Shown here: piece after piece, positions 24,252-34,931 of the stretch | How the letters are laid out: every line of letters begins with the position of its first letter | Position numbering within the stretch: position 1 is the stretch's first letter | Source of the DNA: Eupeodes corollae | Taxonomy: Eukaryota; Arthropoda; Insecta; Diptera; Syrphidae | Length of the DNA: 64,000 nucleotides | NCBI RefSeq assembly: GCF_945859685.1 | Contig: NC_079149.1 | Span: 42,125,136 to 42,189,135, forward strand | Reading direction: 5' to 3' | Program-made: the position numbers and the translations under genes | Notes under the pieces: generated by a model | The model's database searches: none | What the model saw: only the letters and a program-made list of their open reading frames with translations | Told to the model about the DNA's origin: nothing

Positions 24252-24394
24252 TAGTTTAAATAATTATAAAATTATAAGTGAAAAAAGTGGATAAGTGTTC
24301 TAGAAGATACTACCTATGAATTAGTAAACATAGACTTAACCAATCTTCGACTAGTCTACCCTAGAAAAATGCAATGAATGAGTGTTTACAGAAG

Positions 24395-24966
24395 TTATCT
24401 CCTCCTGCGGTCAGATGACTTCTTTGTTCGTTTTGGTCCCTTCACGAAACACCAGTCAACTTGAATTGTTTGTCCCATTATATCGGATCCATTGAGAGCT
24501 TCTTTTGCGGCTAGAGCTTGTTTGTGGGTCTCGTACTCAACAAGTGCATAGCCCTTAGAGAAACCTGTACGTCTGTCCAAGTTCAAATGGATATTCTTAA
24601 TATCACCATATTCACAGAACTTTTCCTGAATATCATCTTCTTGGGCTTCTTCGTGAATTGATGTAACAAATAGAATCCAACCTTCGACTGAACGTTGTGG
24701 TCCCGGCTCCAATTCGTCATCGTCTTCGTTACGAACTCTTTCATAGGATTGAATCGGTTCCCGGGAATTGCTTTCACTTCCGAAACCACGTCCCTTACGT
24801 TTCTTTGCCTTTTCCTTCAAACGAACGATTCCCTCTGGAAGAGAAAAGAAATTATAGTTCGAAATTAAGAAATCTGATGTTGTCGGGTTGTTTTTGGAAA
24901 CTTACGATCGCCATCATCATCGACCTCGAATTCTTCAGCATTATCGATATCCAATACATCAGCCAT
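24395..24966 (-). CDS. tsu: Tsunagi / Y14 (RBM8A), exon-junction complex core
   Basis: Two exons, 24966-24906 and 24834-24395, are separated by a 71-bp intron at phase 1 and encode 166 residues, the length expected for insect Y14. The acidic N-terminus (MADVLDIDNAEEFEVDDDGD) is followed by the basic KEKAKKRKGRGFGSESNS segment. The RRM, about residues 73-150, has RNP2 WILFVTSIH and RNP1 KGYALVEYE, and the C-terminal tail is SSDRRRR. Known role: Y14 pairs with Mago nashi in the exon-junction complex for mRNA localisation, splicing and decay. In Y14 the RRM face binds Mago more than RNA. It is intact and divergent from PARP16, whose start is 1.8 kb away. Confidence 0.96.
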
Positions 24967-26784
24967 ATTTTTGAAGAAAAGTTATTTATTTGAAGTATTT
25001 CAGGTCAAGTAAATGTATTTTGTTTAGGAATATGTTTTGGGTTATTTAAGAATAACAAAAATGCAAAGAGAAAATAGCCGCGGCCGGACAACGTTGCTAG
25101 ATTATTTGGGTTGACAGTTCACCTTCACAGTTATACTAAAAATGACATACAGAAGGTATGTTTGATTAAAATCATTGAGGGGTTGCCTGGAAAAAAGCGT
25201 TGGTGAATATTGAAAATAATGTTAATGCACGTTCACACTTTTTAATTTCTGTTAATTAGTTTTCTTTTCAACAAAATAATTTGTAAAGCACATTTTTGGG
25301 AAAAACTGTGAATAAAACAAATGAAAATATCTCAAAAGCTTGCAATTAAGAACGATTCGAGCTTTGTATGGCAGTTTTGGTAAGAAATGATGCCCGAAAA
25401 TATGCCCAGTTACATGAAATGTTTTAAAAACCATGGACAATGAATGTTTACGTATATGGTGAATTTTCGATTAGAAATTATTTCGATTAACAAATTAAAT
25501 TCTCTACAAAGTACTACTTTCTAAAGCTCTTACTCATTGCTTTCCTTTCAGAATAACAGTACACGTTGGCATAAATACAAGATGACAAAACTTTGTCGCT
25601 GTAAGGTCAGAATACGTTGCTTCTGCTTTCGAACACAACAAAAGGAAAAGGGGTTTGGTATCAGGAAAAAGGAATACATATTTTTTTAGGTTAGAAGGAT
25701 GCAAGAAACGATCACCGTTTTAAAAATCTTCAACAACTGAAACAGAATGTATGTACTCATGTTTTTATGTATTTATTTCTTGATTTTTTTTTCTGTTATG
25801 AAGTTCTGAGATTTTCGGTCAAATTTAATTTTTCTTATATGAATTTGAATTATAGACATACTAGAGTTTTCCTGCTGTGCGTTCCCATGAACTCCATCCT
25901 TAAGGGCTTGAATCGATTGTGGAGTGATGGCAAAGCATTGATTTTCACGTAGACTAAAATATAAAAGTCTAAAGGTGTTTTTCACTTAGAATGAAAGATA
26001 AAAGTCCAAAGGTACTAAATCACAACATCTCATTGACCAATTGTAGATACAAATTTGTTTTCCTAATTTTTTAAGCGTGTTGTTGGAGATTATTTGTTCC
26101 ATTTCTAGTAACGACGTATTTTTGAATTGTCAAATGTCACATGATGACAGCTTAAAAAGTGACAAATCAGTGAGCTATACAAAACAGTGATTATAATCTT
26201 AATGCTTTAAGTGCAATACTTAAAAAGACAAAATTTTTTGAAAAAAACTGTTCTCTGTAGTTAGTCTTCAAAAAGAAAATTGAACAAATTCAATCTGCTA
26301 TCACTGTCATGTACAAAACTCTACAACGCAACGCTTCGCAGCAACACTTACACGCTACTTAACTAGCACTTTCATGATACCCTGCTACCTTCTCAAATGT
26401 CACTTCGATTTGTTTTGGTCGCATCATTCTTTTATTTTCACTTTAACTTCACTACGAATATGAACAAAATAGCAAAATAATCGCATTCCGCCGTTTTTTC
26501 CCTTGTTTATCTTTTAATTGATGAAATTAGAACAACTTGCAATTATCGTTGGCTGTAGTAAGAAATTGAAAATCACACTTCTTATCAAAACGAATGAAAA
26601 CTAAAAAACACAAAACACAAATTATTTTTATCGGAGGGACACGTAGCCTTAGTTACATTAAGTCAAATCTCCAATAAAATTGTATATTTTGTGATTTATC
26701 ATTTTACTATAATAATAAAAATCAATTAACGTTTACACAATAAATTTTTGGAAATAAAAATAATAAAATAATCTAAATTGCAAC
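24967..26784. other. Divergent intergenic region between tsunagi and PARP16
   Basis: It should contain both promoters. The most G+C-rich spot is just upstream of tsunagi (GCCGCGGCCGGACAACG near 25078-25095). No TATA or initiator was assigned. The open frames at 25252-25440 and 25767-25985 show no family resemblance. The remainder is A/T-rich. Confidence 0.4.
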
Positions 26785-29700
26785 ATGACGACATCGGAGT
26801 CGGAGCCTCATAGAATACTCGATCGGCCAACTGTAGCTACAGATTTTCTAGAGAAAATTCATTGTCTGAAGCATCTTCTGACTAGGGACCTGATTGCTTG
26901 TGATGCTAAATGGACTATCTTTGTTTCGGCGGCATTGAGTTATCGTTTTGAGTCACAGCTCAAACCATTCCCACCAAGATTTGAAAATGAACAAGGAGGC
27001 TGTAATATAGAAACTTTGGTATGTATTCTAATCATTAATTAATAGTATGTACTTGGATACTGTTTGTTCTAATTCAATCGTGGGCGATTGTTATTGGTTG
27101 ATATTAATAATTTAAATGAATGTCTCTTTTGTATACCTATTCTCAACTATGTACATAGGTGGTTATTATCAACGAAACTCCAAAGCTTAAGATTTTACTC
27201 AAAAACATAGTTGACGAAAACTATGATGAGCTGGACACCGAAGTTGTGGACTTAATTTATTGGGTACTTGTTACTTTAAGGGATCCATATGTAAGGAGCG
27301 TTGACAGTGAAGAGGTAAGTGAGTGTTTGTGTGTCAATATTTAAAATATAATTCTTATTTAAACAAACCAACATATGTACGTAAAGACGCTTTTGACGCT
27401 TCATTCAAACATTTTTATTTTCTGTGTCGTTGAATTATTCTCGTTCATTGTCTTACCAATCAGATTGCTACATCTGTTAATAACGCAGGTGTTTTGAAGA
27501 TCTTCAATAAAACAAGGGTTTTATTCTGTTGATCGAATATACGATGTAATTTCCAACAAAATGACGGGCCATTTAAATTTGAGTCGTGTTTCGAAAATAA
27601 GTACTTACAAATGTCATGGCAAAAGCTTATCCTTATTTACAGCCTTGTTTCTTTAAACTAAACAAAAAGTGGGGCGTCCTAAATATAAACAATTTTGTTT
27701 AAAATAAATTATATTTGGGTTTTTTTGAAGGCATACAAATCTAAAAATGTGTTTTAAAATTAAAAACAACAAATTTTATTGAACAGCAAAATTTTAGTAA
27801 AGGGTCAGAGCATAAATATTATTTTTCAAGGCGATTTCATATATTCCCTCAAAAAATAGGTCAGCGGTGTTAAATTGCACGATCATGGAAACCACTCCTC
27901 AGGAACCCGACGTGAAATAATGCATCCACCAGTTTCCTTAAATAAATTGATTGTTTCGATGCGTTGTTTTTTTGTATTTGGTAATAAATTTCGTTTTTGA
28001 TTTGATTAAGGTTGCAAAGATTACAATTATGATTTATATCAACCCTCTGAGGTCTGTAATTCAGCTCTAGCATTTCAGTTCAGATTTTAAATATTAAACT
28101 CATCTCGCTAACTGTGAATTCTTTTCGAAAATAATTAGCTTCCGCCAAACAATGATTGAGTTTGCTGTATATCGTTGTTGACATGGACTCTTCAGAGAAT
28201 TTTGAAATATTTTTTCGTCAATTGCTGAGATGCAGTCATAGAATTCATCTTCCCATGAAAAAAAGTTATTCAAGGCTAAATTCAATGCTGTATTATATTT
28301 AGCAGCCAATTCTTGCCAATCTTTGAACGGCGCGTAACAATGCTGAAGTGCAATCATGAGTACTTTCCTTTGAAGATTATTATCACATCTTTTTTAAACT
28401 TAGACAATATAGTCCGCATTTGCCTTAAGGTTTTTTAAGAAAATTAGATATATTGCATAGTTAGGTGTAATTAAAGGGAACTTTGAAGAAATATCTCTGG
28501 ATAACTTCAAAGTCTTCACATACTTCGTAACCAAACACTTCATTAGCATAACAGAGTGAACTTTTAATTGTTGCATCAAATACTTTGAATTTTACCATCA
28601 GTTCGATACATTTGCTATTAGAAAAACTTGACCAAATGAAAAGTGAGAAGACCAAAGGACTCAAAATGCAACCTTGCGGGACACCCAGTTCTGTCTTAAA
28701 TTGCTGCAAAGAGGGTCTACCATTAGAAACTACCCCTGTTGTATTTGAAAGAAGTTTTTCATATATTCTTAAAAATGTTGTTGTTGATAATCCAATACCT
28801 GCGAGTTTGAAAAGTAATAGTTTTCTGTTAATAGTATCAAAGGCAGCTTTAAAATCCACAAAAAAGCATAGAGATTAGTTTTCTTATCCAAAAAACATTT
28901 AGCGTCATTAGTTAAAGTACAAATTTGATCAACTATAGAGAGGTTAGCTCGAAACCTAGCCTGAAAAGAATTTATTTTGTTGTTTGTTACAACCCAAGGT
29001 ACAAGTCTTCGTTGTTGAACACTCGGTTAAGTAAGAATAATATATGTTCTAAATATTAAGAGCTGGCATTTTTCAAACATTCGGCTGGGATGCCATCTAA
29101 ACCCGAAGCCTTATTGTTTTTCATTTTTTCTAAGGCAAAAAGTAGTTCTGGTATTGGAAACCGAGGTCTAGTTTTTCGATTTAAAAAAAAACATATGTAA
29201 GATTGGTTAGGATTTAAGACAAATTATATGGCAAAAGGACCAACTCTAAAAAAGGTATTGCCAAACAGAAAAAAACATATTTTCAGCTTACTTAAACTCT
29301 TAAAAAATAAAATAATTTCAACTACGCTTTATAAACCTTCGCTTGGCTTCTAAATGATCAGCAGTTGCTGGTTTGTCAGCATAGAAAACATTATTTGATT
29401 TACTTTTACTGAAAGTAGTTCCAAACTGTCTAATCACACGAAAAAAGAATCACAACTCCATTTCTTGAGATGATTCTGACACCAAACGTTTAATGGCATA
29501 TTCCATTTCCCCCTCCAAATGTTAAGCATGCAATTCCTTAGATTAAAAAATCGCGAATTGTTTATCAGCCTTAAATTTTGGCATCAATATGTAAACCGCA
29601 ACAAATAGTATTTGTTTAGGGATATCATGGAAAAGCGATTTTATTTTTGTTATGCAAAATTTTACAGAAATAAGGCTCATCGACCACTTGACATATTCTT

Positions 29701-32700
29701 TAAGTTTGGAAAAAAGTTCGCTTATTTTGAAAAAAAAATTTTACCAAATTATAATAATTCGTGTGGTAAAAGACTTGTATGTCGATTTTCCAAAATAGGC
29801 TAAACAACTCAAATAAACTTCATTAGTATGGCTTTTACTTTAACGGTTTGTCCATCAGAAGTCTTATCTTATAGTCAAGGGATTCTGATTGGCTAAATCT
29901 AACTACAAAAGTAGTTGAAATTTCCCCTCCGACGACGTAGTGTAAAAAATTCGGCTACAAAGTTAGTGGCGAATAATTTTGACGTTTCACAATCAGCTGC
30001 TCGGTAAAGTAACACGAATTCAAAATGAAATAAATATTTCAATATTTAAATACAAATATAAATCATTCAAATTGTGTCTTAAATTTGATTTTATTAAATT
30101 TATAAACACAAAAGATAAGTTAAATTTATCAAATCAAAAATGTTTCTTATTTTATATATTTGCATTTGTCAATAATATGACAGTTCCAGATTGACTAGCT
30201 TTGTAGTGCAGTTTTGCATTCACAAAGCTAGTTGAATTTTGACTACGTAGCCACTAGCTTTGTGAATGCGACCAATTCTAATCTAATTTTTCAATATAGC
30301 AAGAAAGTTTACAAAGCACAAAATTTAATAATTTTGAATTTGAAGACAAAAATTTAGTAAATCAATTTCACGATCAAATTTTAAGCAAAGAGTAACTCAA
30401 AAGATATTCAACAATACAATTTTACTTAATCACCCTCAACGGATGATTAAATAATTTAAAACGACGCACAGTGGTTCGGTTAATCTAAACGGTTTAACGG
30501 ATTTTAATGAAATTTGGCAAACATGTTTAGATTAGTCTTATGCAAGCTTGGTCAAAATTTGGTCAAGAAAAATTTATTAAAAAAAATTAAATACAATTTT
30601 TTTTTAGTAAAATCTTTTAGGGCATGTCTTAAATCTTAATTTCGACACTTCTGCTTGTATAATTAATGCAGGAGCCTTATCCGGATCAAATTGTGAACAG
30701 GAAAAGCAATCTGATGTTACTGCATAGTTTATATCTTCTTGAGGAAATATTTCGTACCTCTTATACCCTTTACCTCGATCACAGCATTCGTCAAAACTCT
30801 TATATGGTCTTCCCATATTAGTTGACGTTTCGGGCAAGACACTTTGGGTTAGTTCTACTTCGAAAACTCCTTCGAGCCAATGAGTGTATTTTTTTTTTCA
30901 AAATGCCTTTTTTTTCTTTGAACTCCGTTCCATAGACTTAATAAAGGAGGCATAAAAAGTTTCTTTAATTCTGACAGCACAGTTTCTATTTACTCAGAAA
31001 TTCAGTTGGGGTATTCCTTACAAAATATGGTACATAATTTGGAAAATCATGACCATTAGTAATAAGTTCACTACACAACACCGAATAGGGTTTCAAATTA
31101 ATCCATTTTAATGTATTGAATTCATCATATACAGCTGTGGACAAATAATTAGAAACACAAATTATATATACTCTGAGAACTGTTTCTTCATTCAATTATT
31201 TATTAAATTATTTTTTTTTTTGTAAATAATATTTTAGCTTTTTCTTAATAACAACAAAATTTACAACAAAAAATTTTAAAAACATAATATTTTTTTTTAT
31301 ATAAAGATTTTATCACATTAAGGAGACCTTTTGTGGTGGACATCTAATCTGAAACAAAATGAAAAATATTATCTTATCTTAATATTTCATTATTTTAAGA
31401 TATCATTACCAAAAAATTCTTTTAATATTTGGTTGCAAAGCCTCTTTGTTTAGAACCTCTCGGCATCTTCGCTCCATGGATTCAATAAGTCTCCTACTGC
31501 GCTCCACGGTTATAGCCTTCCAAGCGGCTTCAATGTTCGAATAAAGAACATCAAAGTTACAATTTTTTTTTTAGTCCAACAGCTTTTTTGACATCAGCCC
31601 AAAGATGCTTAATTGGGTTAAGGTCTGCACTTGCTGATGCCCATTCAAGTACAGTGATAGAACTGTCCCTAAAAAATTGTTTTGTGATTCCAGCGGTGTG
31701 CTTGAGGTCATTGTCTTGCTGAAACTTCCAAACGACTAGCATATTTTCATCGACCCAATTCACTAGTCGTTCATTTAAAATGTCGACGTACTTTTAACGG
31801 GCACCATCTGGTCCCATTCGATTTATCTTCGTTTCGTCACTCCACACAATGTTTTTCCATTCATTTGCTGTCCAATTGATGTGTGATCTTGCGAACTGAA
31901 TCCTAAGTTTACGTTGCCTTATGGTGACTAGTGGCTTCTTCCGTGAAGCGCGACCATGCAACCCAGCCTCAACCAATTGTCTTCTAATGGTGCCAGCAGA
32001 GATCGGAGCTTCAGCTTCATTGGAAATCTGATGTTGAATTTTACTAATTTTTCGATCAACCCGGTGGGATGTCTTACGAGCTCTTTTTTTCCGCGGTACA
32101 TTTTCAGTTGTGTCAAATGCTTGAAAATGCTTAATTGCACTGAAAACTTTGTTTACAGAGCAGTTTAGATGAGATGCAATCGCTCTATAGGAATATTTTA
32201 GCTTCCACAGCTCAACAATAGCTTTTCTGGAAGCGAGATCGCAGTTTTTAAACTTACTCATTATGAAAGCCTTTCAAATTAAAAAAAATACTTAAAATAT
32301 AACTGCAGCAATAACTTTAAATAGACCGTTTCTAATTAGTTGACCAGCAACGACGAGTGCTTTTTTTGGTTTAACCTAATTTTTTTGCGTAATATGCAGT
32401 CAGAAGAGTGCAAATGATGTTATCTCTACAAATTAGCAGATAACATTTCTAATACACCGCTAAGGATACAGCTATTTTGATAGAACACAGTATTGCGAAG
32501 AAGTCAAGGCACGGAAGAACAATGTTTCTAATTAGTTGTCCACAGCTGTATGTTTGTTATTATATTTCACTTCACTTTCACTTCTTGGTTGATCAAAGAG
32601 TAAACGTTTTTCTTAAATACCTTGCACAAATGCTCAATAAGTCAATACTGACATTTTTATAGATTTAAGTAAGAGATTTTATTCTAATAAGCCAGATAAT

Positions 32701-34518
32701 ACAAAATTACGAAATACATAAGAAAAACAAAGCAATACAACTTTAAAAATAACACCTTTTTTATTTCTACCTGCCATACTTTTAGCGAAAAATAAAAAAA
32801 AAAATAAAGGACTATCCCTTATCCTTTTCTTTATTTTGTATAACACTTTATTATATAATTTAAAATATCATGAAACTATATTTGTGTTGAGTTGTTTTCA
32901 AGAAAATTGAGTTAAAAGTTGAAAAATTTTTCCAGGCTGAAATAAATGGTTTCGCAAAAATAGAAATTCTCAGACCTGGGTCAATGAATTAATTTTGTTG
33001 TCTTTTTTAAAATAAAGTTTGACATTTTTTCTTTAAATAATGGATTTAACCAGTTCATTCTGAAATCTAACCTTTTGGTAAACACCACCGTCAAAACGGG
33101 GTTTTTTGAAATCCGATTCAGTGAAACATCTGCAGCTGATTTTGTCTGTACTTCTGTGCAGCTGATCTTTTCTGTGCTTTAACATGAATGTATGGAGCAT
33201 ATTCTGGCATACTTACATTCTTGGTATCTTTTGGCGCTTTTTTTAAATCAAAAAGTTTAAAAAACACGCTTTTTTTCTAGTACTAAAGTTTCAGACTACT
33301 TATAGAAGGTATCTTTCATAAATAATCAAATTTTTATTATTTTTAGATAATCGAAAATAGAAATAGAAATAAAAGGCACTTCGAAAAAAAAACATCTCAA
33401 GATTTGTGGAAAATACGGTTCGCGATTTGAGTAAAATTATTTTTCAACTTCGAGGGCTTGTAAATCAGAACATACAATACATATGTTAAAAAATACTTTT
33501 AAATCATACGCACGGATTATCTAAGAGTACTTAAACATACAATTTAAAAGGATAAATATGACTTTTTAAAAAGAATTTTTTCCGCTCTTGCCTCACTGTG
33601 CGAAGTCGTAAACTTCAATATATTAATTGGTGGCATAAGTTTTGGCGAACTCAAATTTGTACTTTAATTTGTTAAATTTATAAATGCTTTAAATTAAAAT
33701 AAAACATTGCTTTTCTTTTTTCAGTATGAAAGTATTATGTCGAAAATTCCTCAAAAAAACGACGCAATTTGTCCTAGTCACATATTTGCCCTTTGTCCAA
33801 CAACCAATTCAAAATCCGAAGAAGTCTTCCAGAAAGAAAAAGAAAATTATTCAAGTAAATTTGCTTTTCACGGTAGTAAATTAGATAGTTTCTATTCGAT
33901 AATTACTCACGGATTACATCAACACATGTGCAAGGTATGGTTTAGGTTTTACTTCATTTCAAATATTTATTAACAATATATTTTAATAGAACGGTTTATT
34001 TGGCGATGGCGTTTACTTATCATCAGAATTATCTGTAAGCATGGGCTATAGTCCATACGGTGCTGGTTGGGGTGCTTCAAGTTGTGGTGCTATGATATCA
34101 TGTGTTGCTCTTTGTGAGTATGTTGAGAATCCAAATCATGTAAAATTTAAAAAAGATGGTAAGTTTTTGATTTAAAAACTACTTTTTCGTATTTTAATTT
34201 TAATTTGTTTATTTTCTAGAAAAACACAAAACTGATATTCCCAATACTTACATTGTGATAACAAACAACGATGTTGTAAGAGTGAGATATCTCCTGTTTT
34301 ATGGTCGAGAGTTTCCTGATGAAAATAGTGCACGTAGTGTTGTTGTTGATTGGGTTAGTCGAAATCGTTATACCCTCTCACTTGTGTGCTACACCTTGTT
34401 CCTGGCATCAATTGGTCTTGCAAACAGTGGAAATGGATTATATTTAAAACATGTGATAGCTAAAAACACAAAATACGCTCTGGGAGTTCTTAAAAAATTA
34501 TTATTAGGCTACACTTAG
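26785..34518 (+). CDS. PARP16: PARP16, tail-anchored ER mono-ADP-ribosyltransferase
   Basis: Five exons, 26785-27018, 27159-27314, 33725-33934, 33990-34158 and 34220-34518, encode 355 residues. The N-terminal alpha-helical domain contains FLEKIHCLKHLLTRDLIACD and DLIYWVLVTLRD. The catalytic domain has KFAFHGSKLDSFYSIITHGL, GLFGDGVYLSSELSVSM and ISCVALCEYVENPNHV. The catalytic positions read His (FHGS), Tyr (GVYLS) and Tyr (VRYLLFYG), the H-Y-Y set of PARP16, which predicts mono- rather than poly-ADP-ribosylation. A hydrophobic segment near the end (YTLSLVCYTLFLASIGLA) is the ER tail anchor. Human PARP16 modifies PERK and IRE1 in the unfolded-protein response. Intron 2 is 6.4 kb and holds a LINE relic and a Tc1 element. 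All exons stay open. Confidence 0.93.
27860..29200 (-). mobile_element. Degenerate LINE in PARP16 intron 2
   Basis: On the minus strand, 28859-28600 reads MDFKAAFDTINRKLLLFKLA then FKTELGVPQGCILSPLVFSL, core blocks of a non-LTR reverse transcriptase. The YADD box is worn to SLCYANEVFGYE. Downstream, frames at 28357-27870 (DWQELAAKYNTALNLAL, LNYRPQRVDINHNCNLCNL) form the C-terminal region. Stops and frameshifts are frequent. The element lies antisense to PARP16. Confidence 0.75.
29953..30270. repeat. Foldback repeat with strong hairpin
   Basis: GGCTACAAAGTTAGTGGC at 29953-29970 is inverted at 30251-30270 (complement GCATTCACAAAGCTAGTGGC), making arms about 280 bp apart. Inside the right part, GCATTCACAAAGCTAGT (30216-30232) and its exact complement (30253-30269) flank a 20-base loop. 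This is a perfect 17-bp stem. A further ACTAGCTTTGTAGTGC word lies at 30194-30209. No coding is present. It is best read as a foldback or MITE relic within PARP16 intron 2. Confidence 0.5.
30604..31130 (-). other. Unrecognised open frames beside the Tc1 insertion
   Basis: Minus-strand frames at 31130-30986 (YDEFNTLKWINLKPYSVL to NTPTEFLSK) and 30837-30604 (NMGRPYKSFDECCDRGKGYK to CSQFDPDKAPALII) look protein-like but have no family I can name. They are out of frame with each other. The Tc1 element at 31132 inserted directly into the first. They may be remnants of another mobile element in the PARP16 intron. Confidence 0.35.
31132..32548 (-). mobile_element. Tc1 transposon with IR/DR ends, defective
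   Basis: Inverted ends CAGCTGTGGACAAATAATTA (left) and the complement CAGCTGTGGACAACTAATTA (right) are flanked by TA on both sides. Each end carries a second, inner copy of the repeat about 200 bp in: 31334-31356 (TGGTGGACATCTAATCTGAA) and 32327-32349. This is the IR/DR layout known from Sleeping Beauty-type Tc1 elements. At 1417 bp it is shorter than a full element of this type, because the transposase has lost its middle. It lies antisense in PARP16 intron 2. Confidence 0.9.
31557..32261 (-). pseudogene. Tc1 transposase, internal deletion and lost catalytic Glu
   Basis: The N-terminal half (32261-31794) is open: MSKFKNCDLASRKAIVELWK, the paired-type helix-turn-helix YRAIASHLNCSVNKVFSAI, then INWTANEWKNIVWSDETKIN with the first catalytic Asp. 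It stops just after MGPDGAR. The text resumes in another frame (31763-31557) with YVDILNERLV, FQQDNDLKHTA (second Asp) and NPIKHLWADVKKAV. The GGGSLMVWG-type segment between them is deleted. The third catalytic residue, Glu in the usual NPIEHLW box, is Lys here. The enzyme cannot be active. Confidence 0.88.
32551..33724. other. PARP16 intron 2, distal AT-rich part
   Basis: No coding or repeat boundary was recognised. It ends in a pyrimidine tract and TTTTTTCAG before PARP16 exon 3. Confidence 0.4.
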
Positions 34519-34617
34519 CATTAAAAATTAATGCATCGTTTTCCACGGTGCGAAGGTGTGTGTTTAGTCAGTTTATCTTTTCATACTGAAGATTTCTTAG
34601 TCAAATTTAATACACAT

Positions 34618-34623
34618 AATAAA
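34618..34623 (+). terminator. Polyadenylation signal of PARP16
   Basis: AATAAA lies 100 bases beyond the PARP16 stop codon. Confidence 0.6.
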
Positions 34624-34873
34624 AACATGCAAAAACATAATAAATATTTTATTTTATAAATAAAAGAAATTTAAGAAAAATTCTAAGCGTTGTTATAGTT
34701 AATGTTGTGTAGTTTTTAGAAAATATAGGCTTTTGGCTTATGGTACAACCTTGAAAATATACTAAAAAGCCCAACAAACTTCTCATGGACAAGAAAACGA
34801 TTGGAGTCGAATCGAAAAAAAGAGTACAAACTAATCGAAACAATTATTTCTAAAGTAAAGAAAGTTTTAAACT

Positions 34874-34879
34874 TTTATT
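34874..34879 (-). terminator. Polyadenylation signal of the TMEM145-like gene
   Basis: AATAAA on the minus strand, 53 bases past the stop codon of the convergent receptor-like gene. Confidence 0.55.
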
Positions 34880-34931
34880 GCAATTTCAAGAAAAGATTTT
34901 TATAAATTATTTGTTTATTATAAACATATTT

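Noticed and set aside
34255..34518. Independent plus-strand gene of 87 codons
   Set aside because: It is the last exon of PARP16 (Tyr of the catalytic set and tail anchor), joined to 33990-34158 in phase.
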